Shown one piece after another: positions 9,969 through 22,900 of a stretch of DNA of 64,000 nt (its first letter is position 1; each line of letters begins with the position of its first letter). The notes beneath the pieces are model-generated. The model saw only the letters and a list, made by a program, of their open reading frames with translations, was not told the DNA's origin and made no database searches. The stretch is from Gnomoniopsis sp. IMI 355080 (taxonomy: Eukaryota; Ascomycota; Sordariomycetes; Diaporthales; Gnomoniaceae), in the NCBI GenBank assembly GCA_027946555.1, contig JAPEVC010000104.1, positions 1-64,000 on the forward strand, written 5' to 3'. The position numbers and the translations under genes are program-made.

Positions 9969-10567
9969 ATGATTGGGCAAATGAGTACCAGTATTCATAT
10001 ACTGGCCATATGACAGGCTTTTGAAGAGCCTGCGTGTACTATTCTCTGTTATCTCCTTTGGCAATTAAGCTTTTCATTGTGTGAGAATGATATTTTACGG
10101 GTGAGCGGGCCTGTAGGATCGGCAGGCGGCAATTCGTGATTTTTTGGGTGGACTTTTGGGAAAAAAGAGAATTATAAGAGATACAGCTTCACAGCACATC
10201 GATACCTCTAGCTACCTAAGCATAAATACCAGACTAGACTGGACAATGTACACACATTCCTTGACTGAACTTATATAATAGTGAAGCATCAAGAGTGAAG
10301 AAAAGACCAGAACGTCTTCAGTTTGAATCACCTGGTCAAAAGGTTGCCGGGCAAATTTTTATGATAATACCTTCCGACCGCACGATGCTAATCGATGCAC
10401 AAGTTGTATACGGCTTTTGAAAATTCGACACTTTACGGAGTTATATTGGAATGTGCCGCGTATCAGACTTTGAACTGCAACGATTGTCTACGTTGTGAAT
10501 GAAGAAGAGAAGACCCAATCCTCGTACAGAGACTAGCCTAGTACCTGCCCACTTGCAGACGTTGAGG
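9969..10567. other. Intergenic, no gene seen
   Basis: About 600 bp between the peptide gene (+) and the 3' end of the transporter (-). It is AT-rich, with nothing beyond probable 3' untranslated sequence. Confidence 0.5.
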
Positions 10568-12402
10568 TTAGCGCGTGTAGACATAGAATACGTTTTCTCG
10601 GTCAGTCAGATCGAGAAAGGCGGACCTCTCCCGCTCACGCTCGACATCTTGTTCGGACCAACCATTCGAGGCAATAAGCGCCTCGAGTCCCGCTTTTTTC
10701 TCCTTGTTCAATCGAATGTTGACAAAGGCCATAGCAACACAACATAGCATCATGATAGCTGTAAGGACGACAATGGCTGCTTTGCCAGGGATATATCCTG
10801 GTGCGTCCTTGGGAAGGAATATGTATGTACCAACCACTGATCCTGCCCCGAATGTGAATAGTGTGAAAGCATTGACCGTGACCTTCTTGGTATGTCCGCC
10901 AGTGTTGCTTGCATTCCATGCATCTTCTCGGCCGTGAATATCAGTATCATACATACACAAATAAAAGATATCTTATAGGAGAACCGCAGCAGGTGTTAAT
11001 ATTACTTACAACATAGTGGAAAGCCTGGCGCAGAAAGGTTTTGAAAAAGTTGTCCGAATTGAAGGACGCCCCGCTGCCCGGAATACTGCATGGTCGTGAG
11101 GATAATCATCCCAACAAGGGTGGGAATCGTAAAAATGAGAATCAATGTCATGCGATCATTGATACGGTCGGAAAGCCAGCCGACAGCCACCACGGCGAAC
11201 CCTCCAATGGCAGCGCGAGGCATGTCGAGGAGAAGTGCCTGTCGAGAAGTCCAACCAAAGCTCTTGGTGATGATATTACTAAAGGCCGACTGCCCGCCAT
11301 TCGGAATTCCGATACACATGATGATGATAAACATGATCCATGTTCGTACATCCTTGAACGTTTCCACAATCTGGTACTTCTTGATGTGCTTGTTATGAGT
11401 CCCACCTTGATCAAGGCGGACTCGTTCGAGGGCAGCGACTTTTTCTTCTTCCGAAAGGAACTTGGCCGTGACTGGTGAGTCGGGCAGAAAGACAACAACA
11501 ATAACACCACAGGCAATGGCAAGAGCCCCGAGTATGAGATAGAGAAGCTTCCATGGCTCAATGGATCCCTGGAAGAAGGTAACCCCATACGCCACAGCCC
11601 CACCCACGACAGATGTGCTTAGATTTCCAGCGTAGAACCAGCCGATGCGAGATGCACGCTCATTCTGCTTATACCACATGCTGACGATGAGGATGAGACT
11701 CGGAGATACGCAGGCCTCTAACATGCCGAGGAAGAATCGTAGCGCGTAGAAAGCCGCGAAACTGCTACATACGGCATGCAGCATCACTACTCCACCCCAG
11801 ACGATGATGTGAGCTCCGAGGTACTTGGCGATGGGGAATTTCTGGCCGATATACTGTGTTGGAAACATCCAAATAAGAAATCCCATGTCTGTTATACTGT
11901 CAGGCCGCCTCCATTGATCGTAAATTCAAGCCACAAGCTTGAAGGGCCGTGAAGTATACTAAACCCAAAGTCTCAGGGCACTCACAAAATGCTTGTGCAA
12001 CATCATTATACCATATGCCGGTAACCGGAAAATCCATGATGGATGCATAGGAAAGTATGTTTTTGTCCAAGAATTGTGTGAAGTAAACAAAGACCAGAAT
12101 CGGCATCACATGGAGATCCTGGGGTGACACAGTTAACTTTCCGCCAATCGCTATTCCGATTCATCACCAGCTTTACTTGCAATTTTTCGACGAAGGCGCA
12201 GATAGTACTTGTCTTCGAATTGTATGGCATGGGAGCCTGCCAGCTTCAACGCATCGTCCCCGTCCATTAAATCTTGCGAGGCAACATCCTTCTCGACAGC
12301 TGTTGTATCGACCACTCCAGTCTCAGAAATAGTTTTTTGAGGACTTTGGTGGAGGTCTTTGTTTTCGTCTGACCGAAATTGAGGCGATGCATTCGCTGCC
12401 AT
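10568..12402 (-). CDS. MFS transporter, Dal5/anion:cation symporter family
   Basis: Major facilitator of the allantoate/vitamin (Dal5-like) family, expected in the plasma membrane importing small organic anions or vitamins. Exons are complement(12181-12402), (11986-12118), (11010-11888) and (10568-10923), giving 529 residues with about 12 helices. Family signatures include FTQFLDKNILSYASIM in helix 1, LPDSPVTAKFLSEEE in the middle loop, and GGHTKKVTVNAF near helix 10. Intron 1 (12119-12180, 62 nt) needs a GC donor, ATT|GCAAGT, with TTAAC branch and CCCCAG acceptor. It joins LRRKI to DLHVMPIL as in relatives, while the inner GTAAAG donor breaks the frame. Introns 2 and 3 (11889-11985, 10924-11009) use GT-AG. 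The start is the first in-frame ATG; the codon upstream is GTG. A decayed paralogue lies 0.5 kb upstream. The substrate is unknown. Confidence 0.9.
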
Positions 12403-12867
12403 AGCTACCACATGTAACGGGAATGTTTGGACTTTTTGGGTAGGACCTCAGGACAGCGAAACACTACGTAGGTTGGTCATAATTATCACCAAGTTAAGAC
12501 AGCAGCGGGCGGAGTAGGTAGGTATATAGGCCTTCTCGATATAGTATAATTAGGCCATACTATTAACCGTGCAGTATATCCGGCAAGATATGCCATCGAG
12601 CCAGACCATCAGATAAGATAGACCGACATCTGGGCCAATGGTGAGGGGGGAAGCGAGCCAGACAGGACCTTGCTGTTGGAGGTTTGTTCCCCGCTCACGA
12701 TATGCGCTGAAACGACGTTTGACTTCTCAAAAGTGTGGTTACGATGGCTCAGACACGCACGAGAATCATGACTTTGAGGTTGACAAACATAAAAATGACT
12801 ACCGATAATCACATACATTAGACCCTGCTTTTCTCATACTCCGAATACATTTACGTAGGTACCTGAC
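12403..12867. other. Promoter region of the MFS transporter
   Basis: 465 bp between the transporter start and the 3' edge of the pseudogene. It contains TAGGTAGGTA near 12514-12523 and TAGGTACCT near 12856-12864, a motif type that recurs in other intergenic parts of this window. No coding sequence is supported. Confidence 0.45.
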
Positions 12868-13540
12868 CTAGTATGCGATCAAGCATGTGGGAAGTGACCT
12901 GCAGACCATCAAAACTTCTAGAGATTCTAGACGAGGTAGTGGAAAGAACCGACCGGATCGTGCGTCAAGATGTTGATGTGTTGAGGAGAAAGACGCCACA
13001 ATGCCACCGCAGTTTCCTCGCATCACCTGCATCGCAATGCGTACAGCTCGCTTGCCCGCGTTTCTGATATTGCCGCTGTTCCAAGCCATACTGAGGGACG
13101 ACAGAGTCTCATCATCAAGTTTGATGGAATCTCGGCGGCACTGTTCGGTGGGCAGACTCAATCTCCATCCACGTGAAGCCTTTTTCAAGGTCAAGATTTA
13201 TATGTAGAACGGGAAGAGGGCGGCCAGGGAGTCGTTGTATTGGAGGTCTTGGAGAACCAGGTCTCTCTCGAAATTATCAAGGTGAGTATTTCTTATGTTC
13301 GTCCGGTTCAGAAAGCAAAGTCTGATCATCGTGTGAGGTTCTCATTCGTCCAAAGAGCAATTCACAGAATGATACGCACAAGTAGATGAATGATATTACT
13401 GGGACGATGTCCAAGTCGAGTTTGCGCAACAATCTTTTCGTCGCTTTGACGTCCCAACCTATAGTTTTGGTGATCAAATCGGAGACATTAGGAGAGTCTA
13501 TGCTGGTCGTCTTCTTTTGCGCTTCGAAATTACAGTCCAT
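12868..13540 (-). pseudogene. Decayed MFS transporter (Dal5 family), internally deleted
   Basis: The minus strand starts with a good N-terminal exon from ATG at 13540: KRLLRKLDLDIVPVISFIYLC, the start of helix 1 in Dal5-type permeases. Then, beyond stops, come FERDLVLQDLQYNDSLAALF (helix 2 region) and a stop. The frame then jumps directly to AWNSGNIRNAGKRAVRIAMQ and GNCGGIVASF, which belong to helices 10-11. Some 250-300 residues of transporter core are absent, so this is a deletion remnant rather than a short gene. It lies head-to-tail with the intact transporter at 10568-12402, suggesting an old tandem pair of which one copy decayed. Coding-like stretches remain legible, so the loss is probably not ancient. 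Confidence 0.8.
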
Positions 13541-15735
13541 CTTCCTATTCAGGCGAACAAGAAACGCATGGATGAAGTGGAAGCCAATTTTGCTGGCATA
13601 CCTCTGAACTCCATGCCCCCGGGTTTGTCTTTCACCACTCTGTACCTCGAGTTCAAAGCAACCTTGTATCGTCGGCAGTGTTGTATTTCAAAAGGGTTAT
13701 ATTTTGGTGTCTCCCTGAGCGTACTCAGCCACGATGGTGCCGCGTATAGACACTGTGTACTAGTGTAACGGCGAAGCTTCAAATCAGTAATTCAGTGTTT
13801 TCGCTCATATGTTCTGGTATCATTTGAGTAGATCTGTCTAATAATAACAAACCAAGCTGAACCTGTTTTGTGTTGCGTGTGCCAGGAGCTAGTCCCGATT
13901 GGGACAGTGAATTCTTTCACTACCCTCTGGTCACTACACAATGTTCTGCCAGCTGTGCATGAGTTTTGTCCCAAACGTACGACAAGATGTGTTAAAGCCT
14001 CATGGATTTCAGCTTGTGTATAAGATATAGCATCTGGAATTTTAGCGGCCACCTGGATGCTTGCCAAGACGGTATGCTGGCTGGAACACTTGCGTGCACG
14101 CCCTGTCTCTAATTACACAAAGTTCTTCTCAGCCACACACTGATTCGGCTCTTCGGGTCGAGCGGTTAGTAGAGCCTGTATACTCAACCCTCGGGCTGAA
14201 TCAGTCGTTCAAGAGCAATTAGGGCAATAGTGCGAATAGTCAGAGTAAGAATTGGCAACTAGGAGTCATGATCACCTGGTGAAAAGGGTACATGTTACGC
14301 CATGTTGAACTCTATCTCAGTCATTCTATAAGGGCCACAGCCTTGGCCCGTAGTATATGGGACGGCGGGGGTTTGCCTAATCGGTGGACATTGAATGTTT
14401 GAAAGATTTGAACACCAGCGATCATTTCAACCTGGAAGATTGAACTACCAACACCGGCCAGACGCAGGTTCGGTCGTTGTTGTTATGCAGGCTCCTCTTC
14501 GTATGTGATTTCTAAAAAGCCGGGACCAAAACACAACTATACCTAGGTACAGCATATCTGTCACTGGAAGGGATAAGAAGTCTTGTCTTGATTTGAGGGA
14601 CAGGCCAAGTTGCCAAAGGTACTGGGATAAGGTTTAATGTTTTTGTCTCTTTATATCAGAGTTATCTCGAGTCATTCTCACGCAGAAGGCGCTCCGTATT
14701 CCTCATATAATTTACAAGAGTAGTGAAACCAAACCTCGTCTGTAAACTTACTATAGTATAATTCCGGCGAATCTAGACGAGCCGCAAGTCGTTCGTCCGT
14801 TGTGACTCGGCCTCGGGGGGCGGTCCGGACCCAGCGAGCGACGCCGCAATTAGAATTCCCATGTTGGACAGCGTCCATCCCGTGGCGTGTTCGGGAGTCG
14901 AAAAACATCATATCGACAATTCGAAATTGCTCAGGTGATTCTATATACGAGAAGCCAAGACTTCAACTCCTAAATCCACATCGTGGCGAGTTTGATATGT
15001 GGATCGATGTTGTTTCCGTCTGAAGTTGTCCGAACCCGCAGTTGTTTCATGAAACTTGACAGGGGGAGTCCCTGGGCGCTGATACTTCAAGACGATCATT
15101 ACGAGCATATATGCCCGCTGAGCGATTCGAGATCAGCACATATGTTTACAAGGGCTGTACGGTTCGTGTAAATTATCACGACAGTGCTACGCCTGTACAG
15201 TACGACGGGACATATCGAGGACGACCTTGAGCATCGACCTCTTTCCATGCTTGTAATTTGAACTCTGGGACTAGTTTTGGAGTATAGTGCTGCATCAATA
15301 CCGCCTTGTCATGCTAGGGCACTTGGCATTCAAGCAAACCTAGTAGTTAGCTGGCACCTCAGCCCGTACGACAAACTCGGGCTCGTACCTAATGGGTGTT
15401 CTGCCGCCGCGATCCACTCCCCTTAATCAAATCCCAGTCGCATGGTCCGGGATATATACCCTTGTACGGGCAAAAATATCCCGGATGCACGCAACATATT
15501 GATCATTAGTATTTTGCCTATAAGTTGAATTCTTTCCGCCTGCTCTCAATGGGGACAAACGTTGACTTCCAACCAGATACGCCAGCCGTTCGTTCATTTA
15601 TTCAAATTCCTGCTGCCTGCATTTCGCTGTTTGGGCCGGCCCACATTCTTTGACTATACAAACTTGACAACTTCACATAGCACCGTACAACGTACAATCA
15701 GCTGACCTCGAAGACGGACTCTAATCAACGACACC
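13541..15735. other. Intergenic; esterase promoter at right end
   Basis: About 2.2 kb with no supported gene. It holds an imperfect inverted repeat at 14139-14205 and the palindromic ACCTAGGTAC at 14541-14550. The last 100 bp before 15736 form a CA-rich leader (ACAACTTCACATAGCACC and similar) typical of a fungal promoter. Confidence 0.5.
14139..14205. repeat. Imperfect inverted repeat ACTGATTC...GAATCAGT
   Basis: Arms ACTGATTCGGCTC (from 14139) and GGGCTGAATCAGT (to 14205) match at 11 of 13 positions after reverse-complementing. The interior resembles a tRNA D-arm (GAGCGGTTAG), but no full cloverleaf can be drawn. It may be a foldback relic. Confidence 0.4.
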
Positions 15736-16711
15736 ATGAAATCTTCAATCACCTTCGCCATGATGGCGCTCAATGCCATCACCGCTTCCGCCAAGCCTAT
15801 TTCGAATCATCGCCGTGCCACGCCCACAATCTACACCTGCGGTGACTCTACCATGGCCAAGGACGGCGCTGCCAATGGCGAGACCGATGGCTGGGGCCAA
15901 TACCTCGGCAACTATACAACGGGTGCCACTGTGGTGAACAAGGCCATTGCTGGTCGTTCTGCTCGGTCCTACTGGGAGGAGGGCCGCTTCAGCGACGTTG
16001 CCGACCTTGTGGTTGAGGGAGATATTGTTGTGATTGAGTTCGGACACAACGATGGCGGCACACCTGAGACCGATGACAATGGCCGATCGGACTGCCCGGG
16101 CGAGGGCGAGGAAACTTGCACGTCTGATGCGGATGGCTCGACTGTGTACACGTTCGTATACTACATGACCAAGGCCGCCCAGTTGTTTATCGAGAAAGGA
16201 GCGACAGTCGTGCTATCCACCCAAACTCCCAACAACCCATGTAAGTTCCACGGATTTTTTGGTCAAGAACGTACATCAGTACACGTTTTAACATGACAAC
16301 TTTTAGGGGAGACTGGCAGCTTCCTCTATGCGCCTCCACGCTTTGTCGGCTACCAGAAAACCGTCGCGGAAGCGGTGAATGATGCCAGCTGCACATATGT
16401 CGACCATTTCAACGCCGTAGCTTTGATGTACGAGAAGCTCGGCGATAGTACCGTCACTTCATACTATCCTAGCGACCAGTAAGTATTAGTCCATCCCTGC
16501 TGCGACACCCTGTTCTTCATATCAGAGAGTGTCGCCCAGAAAGCATCGTATTGGACTTCGGACTACGCTTACACAATTTCTCAGCACGCATACCTCCCCA
16601 ACCGGTGCCGACATGGTTGCCCAGGCTTTCGTGCAGGCCATCGCCACCGCGATGAACGGGACGACTAGCCTCACTGATTATGTTATCTCTGACTACGCCA
16701 CCGTGTACTAG
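15736..16711 (+). CDS. Rhamnogalacturonan acetylesterase, secreted (CE12, SGNH hydrolase)
   Basis: Secreted esterase that removes acetyl groups from the rhamnogalacturonan I backbone of pectin. Exons 15736-16240, 16307-16478 and 16585-16711 give 267 residues, slightly above the usual 230-260. A signal peptide covers about residues 1-19, followed by a basic HRR that could be a propeptide site. The SGNH blocks are all present: GDSTM with Ser38 (block I), the AGRSARSY block with its Gly, GHND with Asn (block III), and [11 protein letters not shown] with Asp225 and His228 (block V). The last block is assembled across intron 2 (16479-16584). The intron 1 join (CCA T|GG) restores NNPWETG. A CA-rich leader precedes the start. 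The gene stands alone with no pectinase neighbour. Confidence 0.93.
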
Positions 16712-18262
16712 GCTGAGTCGTGGCACTGCCGCACTGGTGTTAGACAAGGCATACGTTGTATCAGTCAGTTTTCCGATGTATATATTTCGATTCTAGGTAA
16801 ATAGAAGAGATTCGAGTGTCAACTATTCCAAAGCAACCGAGCCACCCATTGGTCATATTATATCTGCTTGAGTTACTAGGCAAAAGTATGTCTCTTCCAC
16901 TGTCTGACCACAGCGGTCTTATCGGCCCCACCCCTTGATGGGTCAATGAAAGAGCCGGAGACTGAAGAGATTGCAAACCAAGATCCCAAAGAAATTCTTC
17001 ATACAAGGTTGTCCGTAGTCCCAGTGGGGGAGGGTTTCCCTGGGGGTGGGATTTTGAAATCTGTACATCGTCCAGAATGAAGGAGGCATCTCGATGGGTA
17101 AGATCATATCGAGGTTGGGCAAAGACCAGAAGTTTGGATAATAGCAATTGAAGTGAAAGACTAGCTGTGATTCTGCGGCTAGGATCTCTGTCTGAAAAGT
17201 AAACAATGTTTTTGCCCCCATAAGCATTCAGATACTGAAGGGCTTCCGCCCGCTGGCATTGAAAATGTCTACGTTCGTGTTGAAGCGCCATCAGGCTCTA
17301 TATATTGTTTTATTGCTCAATCGTTTCAAGCTATACTGATCATCACATCGAGTGGTTCCACCTATAATAGGCTCTATGCAAAGGGTATCATATCAAGTAG
17401 CGCCTATAGGGGTCCCGGGCCGGAAAGTTTCGGCCGAAAAAGAACGGCTCCGGAACTCAAAAACCCACGACTTTTTAGAATATTCTACATCTTATACGGA
17501 ACTGTCACAGTCTTTTAAAAGCATTCACATCTGATTGCGTACTTTACATGCTTATTGACATCAATATCGTGCCATCCGATTAAATTACCCAATTATCGAT
17601 ATATAGCGAAGTGCCCGGCGACCACTATGGCGGCGTGACCCCAGAAGCCTATGTGCTTATTCTCACATTGCGTAGTGAAATTGTTCGGCAAATTTGCGAT
17701 TCAAAGTCGTTTCAGTAGCCGTCTGGACCAGAGTATCAATGATCAAGTGATTCCATGAAGACTGACTTGTATAATGTCGCGACCTTATTTGCCGTGTGAC
17801 TGACAAATGAAGTCTTGAGCATCTTGACAACAGAAACATATATATGTGTGTCACCGTCGATCATACATCGCCTGATTACTACTAGTACCATTTTCACAAT
17901 ACAAGACTACACATCTACCTAGACATACCTTTCAAGGTTCGGTCCGCAAAACGTCAATGATCGCTAGTGCCGAGCCTGTAACTCGTACCTCTTAGGAGCC
18001 ACCATTTGGGCTGCCTAGCTGTGGGCAGACTACTATGCTTTTAGCATACAAGTAGCCTACGTTCTATAGCAAATACTACATTGGGGTATCAACTACGAAG
18101 CTGTCGTATCTACAGAGCCATCTCCTATGTCCTTAGATTTTCAATTGTGTAATTTTATTTACAGCGTGGAACGTGAATGCGTTACATCGTAACAAGTACT
18201 GACAAAGGTCTAGGTCGCCCGATGCCAAGCAGCGAGTGCCCACCTCGTTTCTGGCCTCCGCC
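16712..18262. other. Intergenic, no convincing gene
   Basis: About 1.55 kb. A 176-codon minus-strand frame (16761-17291) has a TATATA just upstream but no recognisable motif and starts in the esterase 3' flank; I do not call it a gene. The rest holds only short frames. Confidence 0.45.
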
Positions 18263-19949
18263 TCACAATGCCTGACCAGGTGATGCTTTTGGCGATACTT
18301 CTGCTCTCATTTCCTTGACGGTTGTTGTCGTCGTTATTAGAATTTGTTGATTCAGGTCCCTGTCCGAGGCTCTTCGATCGACGAGCTGCTTCATACTCTC
18401 GGCATCGTCACTTTGTTCTCCGGCCTTTGTCGGTGAGTTCTCACCATGCCCGCTGGCACTCACCCAAGCCGAGATCTGGTTGCTGTGGTAGTATAGCCCA
18501 GGCTTTTCATGGTCGATTCCCCATCGTGTGTCCATAAGGTCCGTCGGTCTTGCGGTCGGCTCTGGTCGTGAGGGAGCATCGGAACTGCCTCCTATTGTTC
18601 TGTTCGAGCCCTTGAGTCGTGCATCCCCAGCTTGGCTCTTTCTTGAACGCATCATAAAGGCGCTTCTACGTTCACTCTTTCTGCTCTGTTTCGAAGTCAT
18701 GTATGGGAGCCCGAGGTACTTGGAAGCTTGAGTTCGTAACCCAAGACACGGTAATATCTGAGCCACGAGGTATCGAATGGTGGGCAGACAGGAGCATAGT
18801 ATGGCGAGATTGACTTCCAACATTGACCAAATGGCACCGTCACTGCCGTTCCACGAAGGATCGTTCGTCTCAACGACGACACGTAGGGTCGTTGCTCGGA
18901 CAATCGAAATTACGCACGTACTGCGGTGAACCAATGTCAGCACATGCAATGATAGGCTCCTCTACCGAGGCCAGATCACAGCAGACCAATTGCCCCAATT
19001 ACAAATCCCAAGCCGTAGTACGAGCACGTGCTGCATACGACGGTAGCACTGAACTGTGGACTTCACCAACGTGGTATTTTGCAGATCCCCAGCGACGCTT
19101 CGTTGTAGCAAAATCTGCCGATGGGTATACGGTAAAGGAAAGGAAAGGGGAAAAGTTTTTCGTAAACTCACAAGAGACCTAAGCCAAATACCATGCACAG
19201 CAAGGCCTTTTGCCGCATAGGTAGTTGTAGCGACTGGATAAGCGGGAGTGGTAACAACCAAACGATGAAGTCGGTTACAATGTTGATGCCAGCAGCGATG
19301 TACCATATCGTCAGGCTGTCCAGACATTTACCCGCCAGGGCCGGGTGTATTATGCTCATCGGAACGCATGCGAAGGCGACCAGGATACTCTGAACCACGT
19401 TCCATGTACAAGCAAATACCATGATGACGAGCGAGACGCGTTGCAGCCAGTTCGCTGGAAAGATACGTCGATATTGAAGTAGAAGACTGAGTTTGACGAA
19501 GCAAAGGGACCAGATGTAGAGCTCAATGGCGGAGAAAAGGCATTGGAGCTGAAGCATTGCATCCTCTGAGCTTGCGAGCCATGAGTGCCTACCGACACCG
19601 AAATGCGCCTCTATATGAAGGATATTGTCAGCAAAGCTTTCAAGTCGGAGTTCGAAAGATCGTATTGGCGTACCTAATATTGTTGAGGTATTTAGACCAA
19701 TGGCCAAGACCTGGTCCAACGTTAGCGAAAACCATTTACCGGAGCCATTTTACGGATGATTGTGCCATGTACCTGTGTTATTATGATGAAGACATCGTCA
19801 ATACCAAAAGTATGAAGTATGATGGCTCGCGTATATATTCGAGCCACCACTACTGCCGTGTTGACGCATGCGAATGTAGCTGACAATCCTATCATCAACC
19901 CGACTTTCGATTCCCGGTCGAGGGAGTGGTCTGGGATGAGGGTGGCCAT
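18263..19949 (-). CDS. PTH11-like seven-helix receptor (fungal rhodopsin-domain protein)
   Basis: Putative G-protein-coupled receptor-like membrane protein of the PTH11/CFEM-type rhodopsin-fold group. Exons are complement(19773-19949), (19674-19710), (19172-19610) and (18263-18920), giving 436 residues. The second exon is only 37 nt. Family landmarks are ARIYTR...FGIDDVFIII after helix 1, HFGVGRHSW in the first outer loop, ELYIWSLCFVKLSLLLQYRRIFP in helix 3, ADxxVWxLPLP-like FIVWLLPLPLIQSLQLP after helix 5, and NDPSWNGSDGAIWSMLEVNLAILCSCLPTIR (helix 7). No N-terminal CFEM domain is present. The C-terminal 170 residues are a Ser/Arg-rich cytoplasmic tail. Intron 3 is long (251 nt) and could hide a small extra exon. 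An ATG further upstream (20066) is in frame but less likely. The ligand is unknown. Confidence 0.85.
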
Positions 19950-22900
19950 GATGACTGACGGGTCACGACACGATGGTCGGCGTGCCTTGTCGCCCAAGAC
20001 AAATAGGTTGGAAGGGAGATTGTATAAATGTAGGAGGGAACGAGGGATGTTATTCTTTCTCGGCAATCAAACAGAGTTCATCAAATGACGGGAGTCAATA
20101 TTTAGAAAGCATGTATAGTATGTAGCAAGGTGGTGTCATTGCCGAGAAATTGAGTAGCGTGTGGAAAGTAACAATTCATTACACCAAACTTTGAAAAAGA
20201 TAGAAACAGTATTGAACCGCCAGGAATTTTTGGGAAACGGTTGCATGAAGGATTGTGAGACCTACTAATATCGAATGTCTTGCGTGGGGCCACGAATATG
20301 AAGTGGGAAAAGGAGACTGAAAGATGAACTAGCCAGTGTCGACAAGCGTCCCTAGCAAGATTACACGATTGATAGTACGTACTGTGGTAGGTTCCCGTCG
20401 CATCTTGGTCGGAGAGTGGTACTCAATGCGACTAAAATGCGACATCACAATTATATCTTGACCTTGGGTCTTGGCTTTTCTTTGTGGTATCCACGGATGT
20501 GAAGGGTCCCTGTGCACACACGCCATGATGCCTCAGACTCTTCAAGACCTTCGGTACTCGCTACCAGCTGAACTACCACCCATGACAGATACCCACCAGG
20601 CTGACAGACATGGTATACAGACAGTAAGTAATACCACGAGGCCACTGATGTCCATACTCTGAAAGGCAGGTGCTTAGTCGATCTTTCGGAGCTTTCCGGA
20701 TTTCAGCGACGCCCGATCGCGTGCTTGACTCGTTGTGCTGTCAAGACCCCATTGACTAGACCGTGCGCTGATATGGGTGGTCTGAATGGTCTAAAAGGTA
20801 CCGCACAGTTGGTACAGTGGTCGGTACGGCACCGGAGTCGAGGATCCCGCAGATCTTTGGGTGTGAGGCCGTGAATCTTGATTGTCAGGTCCGAGCACCC
20901 CTAGAATTGAATTGTGGGAACGGGGAACTGGATCCTAGTCAGAATTAGAGTTCATTAGCGCTAGGATCATTACCAAGCTCGGAATTGTGGGCGGATACAA
21001 ATCCTTCGTGTACAGATCTGCACACTACCAGCGCGAATCTTCATATTGACCGACTGACCGGCAAGCCGTCTGGGTGCCTAGTACCTCGTAAAAGGGTGCT
21101 CATTATGGCGTGTTGTTGCCATTGTTCCAACTAGTTGAGGAAATTGGAAGGCAGTCTCAAAATGAGTACATGATAGTTTGAGTTGTACATTACAGCTGTG
21201 TTTCATAAAGAAGACAACACCCTCCTCGACTTGAGAAGTGCATGCATGCGCATATGGGGTCTGAAAGCTTACCGCGCTAAGCGCACTTGGAAGCAGCAGC
21301 AGCAGCAGGAGCCCATTGATGTTCAAGGCGTTTTGACACTCGGCGAAGCAAGCTCGATGCTTTTTGAACTCAGTCTCGGAGTATACACGTCCAGATAAGA
21401 GCCTCTGTGGACATGGTTCGAGCGTACAATATCAACACTTGGTTATTATGATGGCTTCGGTCTCACCAATCACAGAGTTAACTACTCAACTCATCATGTA
21501 ACGCTATCACACAGAAAACTTGGAGTAGCAGCAAAGCTATCTCACGTTCAATCAGAAGGTCTCGCTATTACTACCACTTCAGAAGTACTCCGCTAGAGGT
21601 ACTTCAGGGCGGAGACTGTAGTTCATGATGTCTGGGACTCGGAAATCAACAACCAAAATTGGACCCTTGTCCTTGGCTTATTGGCAACGGGAGACTACCA
21701 CGTACTACTCAGTACCTAGCAAATAGCCTGGCAAATAGGCATACCCTAGCCATGACACATTCTACGATTCGATCTACAGATCTAACACCATGGTTTGACA
21801 TGGTATAGCAAACGCATCCGTATCTTTCAGCATCGGGGTTCGGAGTCGAGAGTGAGTGGGGTTGAAGATAGGCAACACGACCCGGTTTCGAATGAGATTC
21901 ACCAGTAAACCTGAAAGTTATTGTGGACGAGATCAAGGTATTTCAAAAGTCGTAGACATACTTGCAACAGGCTCATATCCGTCCACATTGATGGAGGTAC
22001 GTAGATACGCACAGACCGTCATATTCTGTTCGATGTCGACGGCCCGGAACCCCGGATGTTCCATCCATCCTGCGCCTTCTTGTATTCGAAGGTGTACTGC
22101 GCAGTGGGTATACACTGTGATAGCGACCTGTTCCTGGTATTTGGTATTCGACTGATCATTTGACAGCTTGACCCACAAAATAGTATGGTACCTATCCGCA
22201 TGGCGTTCTGACTCGTAAAGGTACATTGGACGAAACCAAGCGAATCCTCACTTCCTGCAAAGTGCATTGGCGGATCCGCAAAAAAAGACATACCATAAGC
22301 ACTAGAACCAGTCATTGAATTTTGGGGAGGTGGCTTTGTCGGTTTGCAACAGCAATGTCGCATCATTCCAGTTTTCAACGACGGCCCAAAGGTACGGAAA
22401 CGATACTGTCGACGGGGTTCCCATTCCAATACGAGGGGGGTTCGTCCGGGCAAGGGTCTCATCAATGACGCTAAGAAACGTGCAAGTAGTACGAGCGATG
22501 TATCCCAATGAGAACAAAACAACGCCGGCGACCGGAACTGTTGTGGTAGGATTGGCGTCCCTCCAAACATCAAGGCTTGAGCGACGGACTTGAATGTGCA
22601 TACCTCTGTATTTGCGAAGAAGCGGATTCTTCTCGCTGGCGCAAATTGATGGAGGAGAATTCACACTTGTTCCCCGCAAACCTAATCTCATTTAAGGCCT
22701 TGGCCACAGCGATCCGGTCTATTTCACCGAAGCCGTCAATTCGACAATCCCTTACCTATTGCAGTAAAGCTTTCTTGATGAAAGACCAAAGCACGCGTAC
22801 TGTGGTAGTTGCGTCTGCAGATATGAGCCTCAAAAGTCCACACGTTCCTCGCTACAAATGATGCCGAGATCGACCAATTGAAGCTACCATAGCATATGGC

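Noticed and set aside
14139..14205. Possible tRNA around GAGCGGTTAG
   Set aside because: The inverted repeat gives an acceptor-like stem, but no B-box, T-loop or anticodon stem can be placed.
16761..17291. 176-codon minus-strand frame with an upstream TATATA
   Set aside because: No domain, signal peptide or intron logic, and it lies in the 3' flank of the esterase. Could be an orphan gene, but nothing positive supports it.
18921..19171. Possible extra exon inside the 251-nt intron of the PTH11-like gene
   Set aside because: The direct join gives GLGLFTCVISIVRA, matching the family; no internal segment with good splice sites keeps the frame.
21078..21326. Minus-strand frame starting with a leucine run like a signal peptide
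   Set aside because: The leucines come from a CAG/CTG repeat; the rest shows no secreted-protein features.
22019..22691. Two overlapping minus-strand frames with protein-like stretches (for example FFADPPMHFAGSED)
   Set aside because: They need a shift to join, no splice pair was convincing, and no family was recognised. Possibly a decayed gene, but the evidence is too thin to call.
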